A stretch of DNA of 64,000 bases from an uncultured Ruminiclostridium sp. (GCA_947629925.1 CANRFO010000001.1:141898-205897), one strand, 5' to 3'. Shown: positions 45,483-54,384, counted from the stretch's first letter. Made by a program: numbers and translations. The notes: generated by a model from the sequence alone, not told the origin.

Positions 45483-45640
45483 GGACAAAATATTTCATTT
45501 ACTGCAAGGCGAAATTCGACAAAATATTACATTTTGTAAACTTTTTCGGAAGCTTTGGAAAGCACAAAAATGTTTTCAAAAGCGCAAATCATACTGCAAA
45601 TGTCATATCAAAATATTACGATAAGACATTTTCCGACAAA
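45483..45640 (-). promoter_or_regulatory. Cluster of Spo0A-box-like TTTGTC repeats upstream of dacF
   Basis: On the minus strand TTTGTCGAA (45523-45515) matches the Spo0A box, and TTTGTCGGA (45640-45632) and TTTGTCC (45489-45483) are near matches. The repeats stand in copies of a longer ACAAAATATT-type sequence. This fits sporulation control of dacF but is unproven. Confidence 0.4.
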
Positions 45641-45656
45641 TTATTACACTCGGTAA

Positions 45657-46064
45657 TCATTCCTCGGCAGTATCTTCGGCTTCCGTTTCTTCTCCGTCCT
45701 TTTTCTTGCCGAACATATCCTTTACCTTTGCCACCAGTCCGGGAACGCCCTCGATAAGGCTGTCCACTGCGCTGTCCTTTGCGCCAAGCTCCAGCAGCTT
45801 AACGTCGCCGTCAGTCTTGATGACGATGAAAGCCTGAGGCTTTATAGTGATACCTGCGCCGCTTCCGCCTGCAAAGACCTCCTTTGGAGCGGTGGAGGGA
45901 ATGTCAGAGCCGCCTGACACGAAGCCGAAGGATACCTTTGAAACGGGTATCACCACCGTGCCGTCGGGAGATTTGACAGGCTCGCCGATAATGGTATTCA
46001 CGTCCACAAGCTCGCGGATCTTTTCCATAGAGGTGCTCATAAGTCCTTCAAGATGTTCTGCCAT
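45657..46064 (-). CDS. ytfJ: YtfJ/GerW family sporulation protein
   Basis: The 135-residue protein shows the family pattern: LEGLMSTSMEKIRELVDVNTIIG, then VIPVSKVSFGFVSGGSD, then a GGSGAGITIKPQAFIVI glycine-rich segment, and an acidic/basic tail. YtfJ (GerW) is made late in Bacillus sporulation and is needed for some germinant responses. Its presence supports a spore-forming lineage. Confidence 0.9.
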   Translation of the reverse strand: MAEHLEGLMSTSMEKIRELVDVNTIIGEPVKSPDGTVVIPVSKVSFGFVSGGSDIPSTAPKEVFAGGSGAGITIKPQAFIVIKTDGDVKLLELGAKDSAVDSLIEGVPGLVAKVKDMFGKKKDGEETEAEDTAEE

Positions 46065-46087
46065 GATTTTTATTCCTTTCTGTTTAA

Positions 46088-46174
46088 GACGGTGTTGACC
46101 GTCGGTTGTACTTGATGTCGGGGCGCCGCCCCGAGCCCTGCTTAAGGACGCTTTTTGAAAAAAGCGTCCTTAAG
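46088..46174. repeat. Three consecutive hairpins between ytfJ and DUF2953 genes
   Basis: GACGGT-GTTG-ACCGTC (46088-46103), CGGGGCG-C-CGCCCCG (46119-46133) and a perfect 16-bp stem with a two-base loop (46141-46174, arm CTTAAGGACGCTTTTT) lie in a row. No T-run follows on the minus strand, so simple termination is not obvious. The style resembles the element at 43616-43722. Confidence 0.7.
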
Positions 46175-46196
46175 AATCCCGTAAAAACTTTGACTT

Positions 46197-46994
46197 TTAT
46201 GCCGCTTTCTTTTGCGGCTGAGCCTTTGGAGCAGACTTGCTGTCCTTTCTTATCTCGGACAGCACTGCGAAAAATCCCCAGATCGCGCTGTGAAGCAGAG
46301 TAGACACCCTCATCTTCACCACGCCGTAAAGGTAATATTCGTTCTTTTCAAGGTCGAAGTCCGCTCTTACGTCCACGTCCTTCGCCTTAAAGGTTATAGT
46401 TTCCGAAAGCAGCTTTGTAATGCTGTAAACCGCCCAGCAGTGGTAGCCGTAGCTCATAGCGACCTTGGCTGCGTCCTTTCCCCCCGCCGTCACAAAGATG
46501 ACCACGTTGTAAAAGCGTATCTTTTTGAAAATGCGCTTGACGTGGGGCGAGGCTCTGCCGATAATGCGTTGGATAAGGTCAAGGCTGAATTTCATCTTGG
46601 GCTTTTCTGTCTTTTTCTCAGCCTTTTCCTCTTTCTTGCCTGATTTTTTCTCAGCGGGAGCTTCCTCGGCTTTTTCCGTTTTGATCTCCTCTTGAGGCTT
46701 TACAGCAGATGTTTCCGCTTTTTTCTTTGCGGGAGTTTTTTTCTGCTTTGCCGCTTTTTTGGCTTTTTTCGCTTCTTTTGCGGCTTTAGCGGCTTCCTTT
46801 TTCTTTTTCTTCTGCTCCTTCTTCTCCCGCTTTCGCTTTCGCCGCGGACTTTCGGGATTGACTATAAAGGTAAAGAACAAATATTTTACCTTATACCTGA
46901 AAGTTCCGTCAAACTCAAGCTCTGCGGTTATTGACGAGGCAAGGAGAATGAAAAGGACGAGCAGTATCGCTCCTATCACTATCAGTGCTGTCAT
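46197..46994 (-). CDS. DUF2953 domain protein
   Basis: The 265-residue protein has one N-terminal membrane helix (ALIVIGAILLVLFILLAS), a very Lys/Glu/Ala-rich middle (about residues 52-140) that may form a charged coil, and a C-terminal domain with VRADFDLEKNEYYLYGVVKMRV. DUF2953 proteins occur next to ytfJ in spore formers. The function is not known. Confidence 0.8.
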   Translation of the reverse strand: MTALIVIGAILLVLFILLASSITAELEFDGTFRYKVKYLFFTFIVNPESPRRKRKREKKEQKKKKKEAAKAAKEAKKAKKAAKQKKTPAKKKAETSAVKPQEEIKTEKAEEAPAEKKSGKKEEKAEKKTEKPKMKFSLDLIQRIIGRASPHVKRIFKKIRFYNVVIFVTAGGKDAAKVAMSYGYHCWAVYSITKLLSETITFKAKDVDVRADFDLEKNEYYLYGVVKMRVSTLLHSAIWGFFAVLSEIRKDSKSAPKAQPQKKAA

Positions 46995-47000
46995 TTGCGT

Positions 47001-47576
47001 TTATTCCTCTATCGTCATCTGTGTATCGTTTTCCATTTCGTCAAGGCTGAGCTGTCCCTCCTGGGTGGGCATTTCGGGAAGCTCCTTTAACGACCTAAGC
47101 CCAAAACAGCGCAGGAACGTGTCAGTGGTTCGGTAGGCTATTGGTCTGCCCGGAAGCTCCAGCCTTCCCGCTTCCTCGACAAGCCCTCTTTCAGCAAGAG
47201 TGTTGACAACACTTGAGCTGTCTATTCCTCTCACCTGCTCCACAAAGCCTTTTGTTACAGGCTGATTGTACGCTATGACCGCAAGGCACTCCATAGCCGC
47301 CTGTGAAAGAGGGGTCTGCTTGCTGTTTTCCAGCGCCGCCTTTACATAAGGCGCGTATTCGGGGCGGGTGGTTATCTGAAAGGCGTTTTCAAGGCGTATG
47401 ATCTGTATCCCGCTTCCCTGAACGTTATAGCGGCGTTCAAGCTGGCTCACCAGCTTAGCGGCGGTATCTGTATCGATGCCGCTTGCCTTTGACAGCTTAT
47501 CCACCGTTATCGGTTCGGCGCAGGCGAACATTATCGCCTCGATTATCGCCATCCCTTCCTCAAGATTCATCTTCAT
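47001..47576 (-). CDS. scpB: Segregation and condensation protein B
   Basis: A 191-residue partner of SMC and ScpA in chromosome condensation. Two winged-helix domains are visible; SQAAMECLAVIAYNQPVTKG and the IRGIDSS-like segment (QVRGIDSSSVVNTLAERGLV) are the family marks. Its start overlaps the end of scpA by 17 bases. Confidence 0.96.
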   Translation of the reverse strand: MKMNLEEGMAIIEAIMFACAEPITVDKLSKASGIDTDTAAKLVSQLERRYNVQGSGIQIIRLENAFQITTRPEYAPYVKAALENSKQTPLSQAAMECLAVIAYNQPVTKGFVEQVRGIDSSSVVNTLAERGLVEEAGRLELPGRPIAYRTTDTFLRCFGLRSLKELPEMPTQEGQLSLDEMENDTQMTIEE

Positions 47577-48288
47577 TCATTCCTTCCAAAGCATTTGAGC
47601 TTACTCTGCGCAAGGTCAGACCGTCGTCGGAAAAGCGGATATGTCCGTTTTTGGACAGCTCCAGAAGCGCCAGAAAAGTGGCGACCTGCTCCGAGCGGTT
47701 CTGCCCCTTATAAAGAGAGTTTATCCGTACATCTGCGCCCTTTTGCAGTTTTCTCAGCACATACACTATCTTTGTGAAAACGCTGACATAGCTTTTTGCG
47801 GTTATCGGCTTCAGGGACAAAGGCGCTTTTCTGAGCTGATTTATCCTTACCCGCCCCGACATCGCTGACAGCGCCTCGTACAGCTCGAACGGGTCATGCT
47901 CCAGCTTATAGGTGCTGTCCACAGGAATATCCTGCGGGCTTCTCACAAAAATGCTCCCGCCGATATAACCGTTTTTCAGCTTTTCCGCCGCGGCTTTGCA
48001 AAGGGCGTATTCGATAAGCGCGCCCTCAAGCTCCTTTTTCATCTGCTCCGCCTCGTGTTTCGGGAGCAGGGCGGTGGATTTTATCAGGATAAGGTGCGCC
48101 GCCGTCTCCATAAATTCCCCCGCTATCTCCATATCCGCCTGCTGCATCTGCTCCAGATAAAGCAGAAACTGCTCCACTAAAACGGAAATTTCAATATCGG
48201 CGATATTCAGCTTGTGCTTTTGTATCAGGCTGAGCATAAGGTCCAGAGGACCCTCGAACACCTGCAATTTAAAGTTAAGCTCCTGCAT
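47560..48288 (-). CDS. scpA: Segregation and condensation protein A
   Basis: A 242-residue kleisin that bridges SMC heads. It starts with LNFKLQVFEGPLDLMLSLIQ and KLNIADIEISVLVEQFL, ends with a winged helix (FLALLELSKNGHIRF) and is intact. The ATG directly follows the protease stop. Confidence 0.96.
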   Translation of the reverse strand: MQELNFKLQVFEGPLDLMLSLIQKHKLNIADIEISVLVEQFLLYLEQMQQADMEIAGEFMETAAHLILIKSTALLPKHEAEQMKKELEGALIEYALCKAAAEKLKNGYIGGSIFVRSPQDIPVDSTYKLEHDPFELYEALSAMSGRVRINQLRKAPLSLKPITAKSYVSVFTKIVYVLRKLQKGADVRINSLYKGQNRSEQVATFLALLELSKNGHIRFSDDGLTLRRVSSNALEGMNEDES

Positions 48289-48996
48289 TTAAATTCCCGC
48301 TCCCATAAAGTAGTCCACAAATCCCGTGGCGTAATTCATACCCAGCCTTACCCACTCGGACAGATACAGCATGGGAATGGTGAATACTCCCAAAAACATA
48401 AGAACCATTATCACTATCATAATGATACGCTCATACTTCATTATTTTAAAGTACCATTTATTTGGCAGAAACACAAGGAATATCCTTGACCCGTCAAAGG
48501 GCGGGAAGGGCATGAGCAGGTTGAAAACTCCCAGATAAATATTTATCGTCACCACTTCAAGAATAACTATCATAAGATAGTAGGGGACAGACTCTTTCCC
48601 CGAATTTATCAGCTCGGCGTTGCTGTAAAAGATCACCTTTCCTATTATCATTGCCACATACGCCAGCAGAAAATTCGCCAGCGGTCCCGCGAATGCGGTT
48701 ATCGCCATAGCCGCTTTGGGCTTGACCTTAGTGCATTTTGAGGGATTTATGGGAACTGGTTTTGCCCAGCCGATACCGAACAGCGCGAGAGCGATTATTC
48801 CCATTATATCAATATGGGCGAAAGGATTGAGGGTCAGCCTGCCGTACCTTTCGGCGGTATCATCTCCCAGCAGGCTCGCCGCCCAGCCGTGGGCGAACTC
48901 GTGGAGAGGCATACATATAAGCACGATTATAAGCAGTGAAAATATCTCCGACACTATCGCGGAAACGCTTGCGGAGGAGGTAAGCAGATTAAGCAT
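48289..48996 (-). CDS. Site-2 type membrane metalloprotease (M50 family)
   Basis: The 235-residue protein starts at 48996 (MLNLLTSSASV) after CAGGAGA. It has about six membrane helices with zinc motif HEFAH in helix 1 (about residue 32) and the second metal motif PFPPFDGSR (about residue 165). Proteins of this rhomboid-like M50 group usually accompany scpA/scpB in Firmicutes. The natural substrate is unknown. Confidence 0.9.
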   Translation of the reverse strand: MLNLLTSSASVSAIVSEIFSLLIIVLICMPLHEFAHGWAASLLGDDTAERYGRLTLNPFAHIDIMGIIALALFGIGWAKPVPINPSKCTKVKPKAAMAITAFAGPLANFLLAYVAMIIGKVIFYSNAELINSGKESVPYYLMIVILEVVTINIYLGVFNLLMPFPPFDGSRIFLVFLPNKWYFKIMKYERIIMIVIMVLMFLGVFTIPMLYLSEWVRLGMNYATGFVDYFMGAGI

Positions 48997-49051
48997 TGAG
49001 ATCTCCTGTACAAAAAGGGTGAACTTACTTGCAATTTGAATATACACATTT

Positions 49052-49080
49052 ATTATACTATATAATGCAAGAAAATGCAA
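49052..49080 (-). promoter_or_regulatory. Promoter of the protease-scpA-scpB operon
   Basis: TTGCAT (49080-49075) and TATAAT (49057-49052) on the minus strand, 17-base spacer. The rest of 49081-49350 shows only a few weak inverted repeats and no gene I can support. Confidence 0.75.
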
Positions 49081-49350
49081 GTGCGGACGGACAAAAGAAA
49101 AAGCTCCCCGAAAGCCGCCCCGCCATAAGAAAACACAGCCGCAGACTTTACCGCAAAAACGACATCTACTTCGTCAGCGCTCCTTGCGATACGTCAAGTA
49201 TCACTGCGGAGCGTTTCCTTGTATCTGCCGCTTTTGCGCAAATCTGCGGCGCTTCGCGGTTTTTGTGAAAACCTGTGTTTTCCTATATCAGTGCGGCTAA
49301 ACGGGAGCTTTCATTATCACAGAAGGTTTTGCCTGCACTATTTTATGTTT

Positions 49351-50988
49351 TTAGTCAGCCTCGGTCAGAGGAGGAGTCGTGGTTATCTCTTCGCCTCTTG
49401 CGTCGGCAGCCATTCTGTCGCGGTAAGGCTGGAGATAGCTTTCAACTACGCCCCACATGGATTCGACTGCGCTGGTGTAAGTGACGTCCATAAATACGGG
49501 ACCGTCAACTATGGGAGTTTCGCCGCCCTGGAAGAGCTGGGAAACGTCGTTGCTGAAGCCGTAGCAGTTATCGAACAGAAGCGTGAAGGTGTCGCCCTCG
49601 CCTCTCATTTCCATGTAAAGGTCATACTGTTCTTCAGTCCATACTACCTTATACTTTTCTTTTCTGGGAGTTCCGCAGGAAGGACAGGTATCCATGCCTG
49701 CGTCATTTTCTTCCTCGGTAAAGATATGTCTGCCCTTGTCGTCGGGGTTCACGGTATCGCCGCAGTCAGAGTTTGAGCATTTAGGATAGTAAGCGGGAGA
49801 ATCGTCGGTAGCGTCCTCTTTTGCCTTTGCGATGTTTTCAGGGTCTATCTCTTCGGTACGCAGGAGGGTGATCCAGTCAATAGTGCCCTTTACGTTCTTG
49901 GCGCCTGCGGGAACCATGTAACCGAAAGTATCGGTGCCCTGATAATAAGCGTCAGCCTGTTCGTCTCTGGGGAAAGGAACGAACTTCATTTCGTTGGGTA
50001 TGCCCGCCTTGTCCAGAGCTTCCTTGGCAGCGCCGAACGTCCAGTTAGGCTCCATTCCGAGGAACAGGAGGTTGCCGTCGGTGAACGCGGCGTCGGGAGC
50101 AACATATCCGCTTGTAGCGCCTGCGGCTACCTGATTGGCGTTAGCGCCGAGAAGGCCGTTTTTGCGCATACTCTCAAGCCATGTCATGCAGCGCTGAATG
50201 TCGGCGTTTCTCAGATTGTTGATGATATCGCCGTTCTGAATGTCGATAAGCTTCTGACCCGTGGTAAGAGTAAAGCTCATGCCGCCTACGCCATTATAAG
50301 CGATATGGTTCACGGGGTCGATATCTATCCATTTTTTCAGCATTTCCTCAAATGCGGACCAAGTCCATGTTCCGTCATGAACGTAATCCATAGGGTCAGC
50401 CATACCGTTTTCTTCAAGCACGCGGTTGTTGTAGTTGAGCGCGAAGCTTGTGCCGATATGGTAAGGAACGTAGAAATGCTTTCCGTTATAAGCGTACTGC
50501 TCGGCAAGATCCTTTATGTCCTTCCAAAGGTCGCTGTCAAGGTCTATGTAGCTGTCAAGAGGAGTGAACATATTGTAGCTCATGCCGTGAGGGAAGGAGA
50601 TCCACTCATAGCGAACCATGTCGGGAGAGTCGCCTGTGGCGATCCTTGTACCCAGCATTTCAAAGTAGTTCAGCGAGGTGGCGGTGGCATCGACTTCGAT
50701 AAGTCCGCCGTAATCCTGTTCGAACTTGGCTATCATTTCGGCGCTTGCTTCCTCGAAGTTGGACTCATAAGTAAGATATTTGATCGTACCCGTTTCGGCG
50801 TTTTCGTCAATTTCAGGCGCTGTGGCTTCCGCAAAGCTTCCCATCGTTGTGGTGGTAGTGCTGTCGCCGTTAGTGCTGTTGTCGCCGCCGGCGGGATTGG
50901 TCGTTCCGCCTGTATTGCTGCAGGCGGCTACGCTAAGTGTCATTGCCGCAGCAAGGCAAACAGCGAGAATTTTCTTCAATGTTTTCAT
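49351..50988 (-). CDS. Extracellular solute-binding lipoprotein with four-cysteine insert
   Basis: The 545-residue protein has a lipobox (SVAAC, about residue 22) and the sequence style of ABC sugar-binding lipoproteins: an N-terminal YLTYES..., the DSPDMVRYEW loop and NGVGGMSFTLTTGQKL. Near residues 400-450 it has KCSNSDCGD and CPSCGTPRKEKY, a C-x4-C...C-x2-C set likely to hold zinc or form disulphides, rare in this family. No permease or ATPase genes adjoin it. A close homologue is transcribed divergently. A cre-like operator lies just after its -10. Confidence 0.8.
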   Translation of the reverse strand: MKTLKKILAVCLAAAMTLSVAACSNTGGTTNPAGGDNSTNGDSTTTTTMGSFAEATAPEIDENAETGTIKYLTYESNFEEASAEMIAKFEQDYGGLIEVDATATSLNYFEMLGTRIATGDSPDMVRYEWISFPHGMSYNMFTPLDSYIDLDSDLWKDIKDLAEQYAYNGKHFYVPYHIGTSFALNYNNRVLEENGMADPMDYVHDGTWTWSAFEEMLKKWIDIDPVNHIAYNGVGGMSFTLTTGQKLIDIQNGDIINNLRNADIQRCMTWLESMRKNGLLGANANQVAAGATSGYVAPDAAFTDGNLLFLGMEPNWTFGAAKEALDKAGIPNEMKFVPFPRDEQADAYYQGTDTFGYMVPAGAKNVKGTIDWITLLRTEEIDPENIAKAKEDATDDSPAYYPKCSNSDCGDTVNPDDKGRHIFTEEENDAGMDTCPSCGTPRKEKYKVVWTEEQYDLYMEMRGEGDTFTLLFDNCYGFSNDVSQLFQGGETPIVDGPVFMDVTYTSAVESMWGVVESYLQPYRDRMAADARGEEITTTPPLTEAD

Positions 50989-51074
50989 TTTTTCCTCCTT
51001 AAAATACGAAATACCTCAGACGCGGAGAAGCTCCGCCGATCTGACAGGTATCTGCAAAGCGGGCTTTTGCCCGC

Positions 51075-51129
51075 ATGTGAACGTTTACATCACATAATAA
51101 TTTTAACACAGGGACTTGCTTAAATTCAA
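51075..51129 (-). promoter_or_regulatory. Promoter with cre-like operator for the solute-binding gene
   Basis: On the minus strand TTGAAT (51129-51124) and TAAAAT (51105-51100) have an 18-base spacer. Ten bases downstream lies the near-palindrome ATGTGAACGTTTACAT (51075-51090), which fits the CcpA/LacI cre consensus on both strands. Placed near +1, it would block transcription when bound. Confidence 0.65.
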
Positions 51130-51384
51130 CTGACATTTGAACGATTTTCAACTTTGATTTTTGTATGTTTTGTACAATGTTTTTTACTGTTATGCAGGCG
51201 GACATAAGCGGCTTCGCCGCATCGGAACAGAATGGAAAAATTCTTTTTCCGTCAATCTTTCCCGCTGTAAAAGCCGTTTTATGCGCAGGATCTTTTCCGT
51301 AAACCGCCGCAGCTTGAAAAAAGGCAAAGCCGTCCGCCGCCATGAAGCAGCTTTTATTCCTGAAGCCGCAGGCAAAAATAATAC

Positions 51385-51413
51385 TTGAAATACTGCTCTG
51401 TTTGTGATAAACT
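51385..51413 (+). promoter_or_regulatory. Promoter of the plus-strand solute-binding gene
   Basis: TTGAAA (51385-51390) and TAAACT (51408-51413), 17-base spacer. The hairpin GCACGAC/GTCGTGC follows just before the ribosome site. Confidence 0.65.
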
Positions 51414-51454
51414 AAAAACAGGAAGCACGACCTTTTGTCGTGCAAGGAGGGAAT

Positions 51455-53059
51455 ATGGAAATCAAATCGAAAATCGCGGCTTTGTTCCTTGCGGCGGCTG
51501 TTTTGCTCACAGCCTGCTCATCGTCCGCAGCTCCGCAGGACACGACGGAAGCCGAGAACACCACCGCCGCTCCCGAAACGAGCTTTTCCGAGGCGGCTGT
51601 GCAGACAGTGGACGAAAACGCCGAGACAGGAACAATAAAATGGCTGGTCTACGAAGACCTTGTGACTGAAATGGCGGACATGGTCTCGCTTTTTGAGAGC
51701 AGGTTCGGAGGCTCGGTCGAACAGACCATGTGCGGCTCAGGCTCCGCATATTTTGACGCGCTGGGGACCTATATCGCAGGAGGCGATTCTCCCGACATAG
51801 TGCGTTACGAATGGCGCAGCTTTCCCCACGGAATGAGCTACAACATGTATACGCCGATAGATTCCTACATCGACTTAGACAGCGACCTTTGGAAAGACGT
51901 AAAGGACGTTGCGGAGCAGTTTGCCTATAACGGAAAGCACTATTACGCGCCTAACGCCCTTGCCACCAACTATGCGCTGAACTATAACAACCGTGTGCTG
52001 GAAGAAAACGGAATGACCGACCCGATGACGCTTCTTGCGGACGACCAATGGACATGGACGAATTTTGAGGAAATGCTCAAAGCATGGAAGGATATGGATC
52101 CCGTCAGCCATATCGCCTACAACGGCGTGGGAGGAATGAGCTTCACCCTTACCACAGGCGTTAAAGTAGTGGACATTCATGATGGACAGATAATCAACAA
52201 TCTGAAGAACGAAGACGTTTACCGCTGTATGCAGTGGTTGGAGGGACTGCGCAAGGAAGGGCTTTTAGGCGCTACTCCCGACCAGGTCGCAAACGGAGCG
52301 ATAAGCGGTTATGTTGCCCCCGAACAGGCGTTCGTGGACGGAAACCTGCTGTTTCTGGGAATGGATCCCACATGGGCTTACGGAGCGGCAAAGCAGGCTC
52401 TTGACGAAGCGGGGATACCCAACGAGATAAAGTTCGTTCCTTTTCCCAGGGACGACAACTCCGACGTTTATTACCACGGCGGAAACACATCAGGCTTTAT
52501 GATCCCCGCGGGAGCGAAGAACATAAAGGGCGCTCTTGACTGGATAATACTCAACCGCACCGAGGAGATCGACCCTGACAACATCGCAAAGGCAAAAGCC
52601 GACGCGCTCAGCGAAGGGCCTTCATATTACCCGAAATGTTCAAATTCCGACTGCGGCGATACCTCTGAAAACGCCGACGACAAGGGCAGACATATTTTCA
52701 CCGACGAGGAGAACGACGCGGGAATGGATACCTGTCCTGTATGCGGAACTCCCAGAAAAGAAAGATATAAGGTCGTATGGACCGAGGAGCAGTACGAGCT
52801 GTGGCAGGAGCTGAAAAGCGATACAGGGCGTTTTACCCTTCTTTTTGACAACGTTTACGGCTTCAGCGACGATATATCCAATCTGTTCATCGGAACGGGC
52901 AGCTTCCTTGACGGTCCTGTTTTTGATGATGTGAGCTACACAAATCTCCTTGAAACGAACTACTCGGTAATAGAAAGCTATCTTCAGCCTTACCGCGACA
53001 GAATGACTTCAGGCGGCGGAAGCCCCGAAGACATCGTTGAAACGGCGGCAGAGGGCTGA
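51455..53059 (+). CDS. Extracellular solute-binding lipoprotein, divergent paralogue
   Basis: The 534-residue protein starts at 51455 (MEIKSKIAAL) after AAGGAGG; the ORF five codons longer overlaps that site. Its lipobox is LTAC. It is highly similar to the neighbour on the other strand along the whole length, including the four-cysteine insert (KCSNSDCGD and CPVCGTPRKERY). Ligand loops such as HGGNTSGFMIPAGA differ somewhat, hinting at related but different ligands. No transporter genes are near. Confidence 0.8.
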   Translation: MEIKSKIAALFLAAAVLLTACSSSAAPQDTTEAENTTAAPETSFSEAAVQTVDENAETGTIKWLVYEDLVTEMADMVSLFESRFGGSVEQTMCGSGSAYFDALGTYIAGGDSPDIVRYEWRSFPHGMSYNMYTPIDSYIDLDSDLWKDVKDVAEQFAYNGKHYYAPNALATNYALNYNNRVLEENGMTDPMTLLADDQWTWTNFEEMLKAWKDMDPVSHIAYNGVGGMSFTLTTGVKVVDIHDGQIINNLKNEDVYRCMQWLEGLRKEGLLGATPDQVANGAISGYVAPEQAFVDGNLLFLGMDPTWAYGAAKQALDEAGIPNEIKFVPFPRDDNSDVYYHGGNTSGFMIPAGAKNIKGALDWIILNRTEEIDPDNIAKAKADALSEGPSYYPKCSNSDCGDTSENADDKGRHIFTDEENDAGMDTCPVCGTPRKERYKVVWTEEQYELWQELKSDTGRFTLLFDNVYGFSDDISNLFIGTGSFLDGPVFDDVSYTNLLETNYSVIESYLQPYRDRMTSGGGSPEDIVETAAEG

Positions 53060-53080
53060 TAAATAAAAAGAAAAGTTATG

Positions 53081-53110
53081 AAAGGTCCTGTTTTAACAGG
53101 ACCTTTTTTT
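53081..53110 (+). terminator. Terminator of the solute-binding gene
   Basis: AAAGGTCCTG pairs with CAGGACCTTT, followed by a T-run. Confidence 0.9.
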
Positions 53111-53205
53111 GCGCTGTTATAAAGTTGTTATAAAAAAGTATGCGGCAGTACGCCGTCGTTTGCCGAATAAAAAGTGAAAACAGAGGAAAAATTTTAAAAA
53201 AACTA

Positions 53206-53234
53206 TTGACAACTGATAAAAAAAGTGATATATT
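53206..53234 (+). promoter_or_regulatory. Promoter of the heat-shock operon
   Basis: TTGACA (53206-53211) and TATATT (53229-53234), 17-base spacer, immediately before the CIRCE operator. Confidence 0.85.
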
Positions 53235-53238
53235 TTGT

Positions 53239-53265
53239 TTAGCACTCAAAAGGCGAGAGTGCTAA
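53239..53265 (+). promoter_or_regulatory. CIRCE operator (HrcA binding site)
   Basis: Perfect TTAGCACTC - nine bases - GAGTGCTAA, overlapping the transcription start. An extra right half-site GAGTGCTAA lies at 53280-53288. Confidence 0.97.
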
Positions 53266-53313
53266 CAGTCCAAAAGCAAGAGTGCTAATCCAAGGGAAAG
53301 AGCGGTGAGAATA

Positions 53314-54384
53314 ATGGAAAAAAGAACGCTGAAAATACTTGAGGCGGTGGTTGACCAGTACATTCTCACAGGCGAGCCTGTGGGTTCAAAGCTTGTTCAG
53401 GAAAAGCTTGACATCAACGTTTCCTCCGCAACTATCAGGAACGAAATGGCAATGCTGGAACAGCAGGGCTACCTTGAACACCCTCACACCAGCGCAGGCA
53501 GAGTCCCCACCTTCAGCGGCTATCGTCTTTATATCGAGACCTTCACGCCCGAGCATGAGCTGACCAGTCAGCAAAAGGCGCAGATAGACGAGATATTCGA
53601 CAAAATAGACGCCAACACCGACAGCGAGCTTATCGAGGAAGCGGGCAGGGCGCTGGCAGAGGTCACCAAATGCGCCATAGTCACCTCAAACGAAACGGGA
53701 AAATTTTCCGTGATAACAAAGGTGGAAGTGATACCCACAGGCAGAAGAATGTATATGCTTTTGCTGATAACCTCTGGAGGGAGCATAAAGAACAGAGTCT
53801 GCCGCCTGCAAGTGGACCTCACCAACGAGCAGGTACAGTTTTTCACCCGCTTTGCGGAGGAAAATCTGACGGGAATGAACCTTGAGAACGTTTCCGATGA
53901 GTTCATAGAAAGCCTTTCCTCAGCGCTGGGCAGCTATATGATGCTTATGTCCCCGCTTATCAAGGGAGTAGCTGAAATGACAGCGGAGATGATGAACGAG
54001 CAGGTGAATATGGAGGGTGAAACCCACCTGATAACCTGCGACCAGTTACAGAGCCACGAGATAGCCGCAATGCTTGAAAGCCGCAGTCAGCTCACCGAAA
54101 TACTTACAAACGCCTTTTCGGGGATAAACATTATGTTCGGCAAGGAGGACGAGACCTTTGTAGTTTCCAACTCCAGCATGATAACCAGTTCCTTTGAAAA
54201 GGACGGCCACAAGGCGGGCGGATTCGGCGTTATCGGACCTATGCGCCTTGATTACAAGAAGATAATCCCTTATATAGAATATTTTTCAAATAAAGTAACA
54301 AATATGCTCAGCACCGACAGCGAAGATGAAGAGCTGCTGACGATAGAAAGAGAGGCAACTGAAAGTGAGCAAAAAGAAAACTGA
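53314..54384 (+). CDS. hrcA: Heat-inducible transcription repressor HrcA
   Basis: The 356-residue repressor binds CIRCE and is tuned by GroEL. The N-terminal winged helix (ILEAVVDQYILTGEPVGSK, SATIRNEMAMLEQQGYL) and HTSAGRVPTFSGYR are conserved. The ATG at 53314 is favoured by the GGTGAG site; an in-frame GTG nine bases upstream is possible. First gene of the operon with its own operator, giving autoregulation. Confidence 0.96.
   Translation: MEKRTLKILEAVVDQYILTGEPVGSKLVQEKLDINVSSATIRNEMAMLEQQGYLEHPHTSAGRVPTFSGYRLYIETFTPEHELTSQQKAQIDEIFDKIDANTDSELIEEAGRALAEVTKCAIVTSNETGKFSVITKVEVIPTGRRMYMLLLITSGGSIKNRVCRLQVDLTNEQVQFFTRFAEENLTGMNLENVSDEFIESLSSALGSYMMLMSPLIKGVAEMTAEMMNEQVNMEGETHLITCDQLQSHEIAAMLESRSQLTEILTNAFSGINIMFGKEDETFVVSNSSMITSSFEKDGHKAGGFGVIGPMRLDYKKIIPYIEYFSNKVTNMLSTDSEDEELLTIEREATESEQKEN

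Noticed and set aside
49029..49268. 79-residue ORF on the plus strand near 49.1 kb
   Set aside because: It begins inside the protease gene's promoter region, has no ribosome site and no motif.
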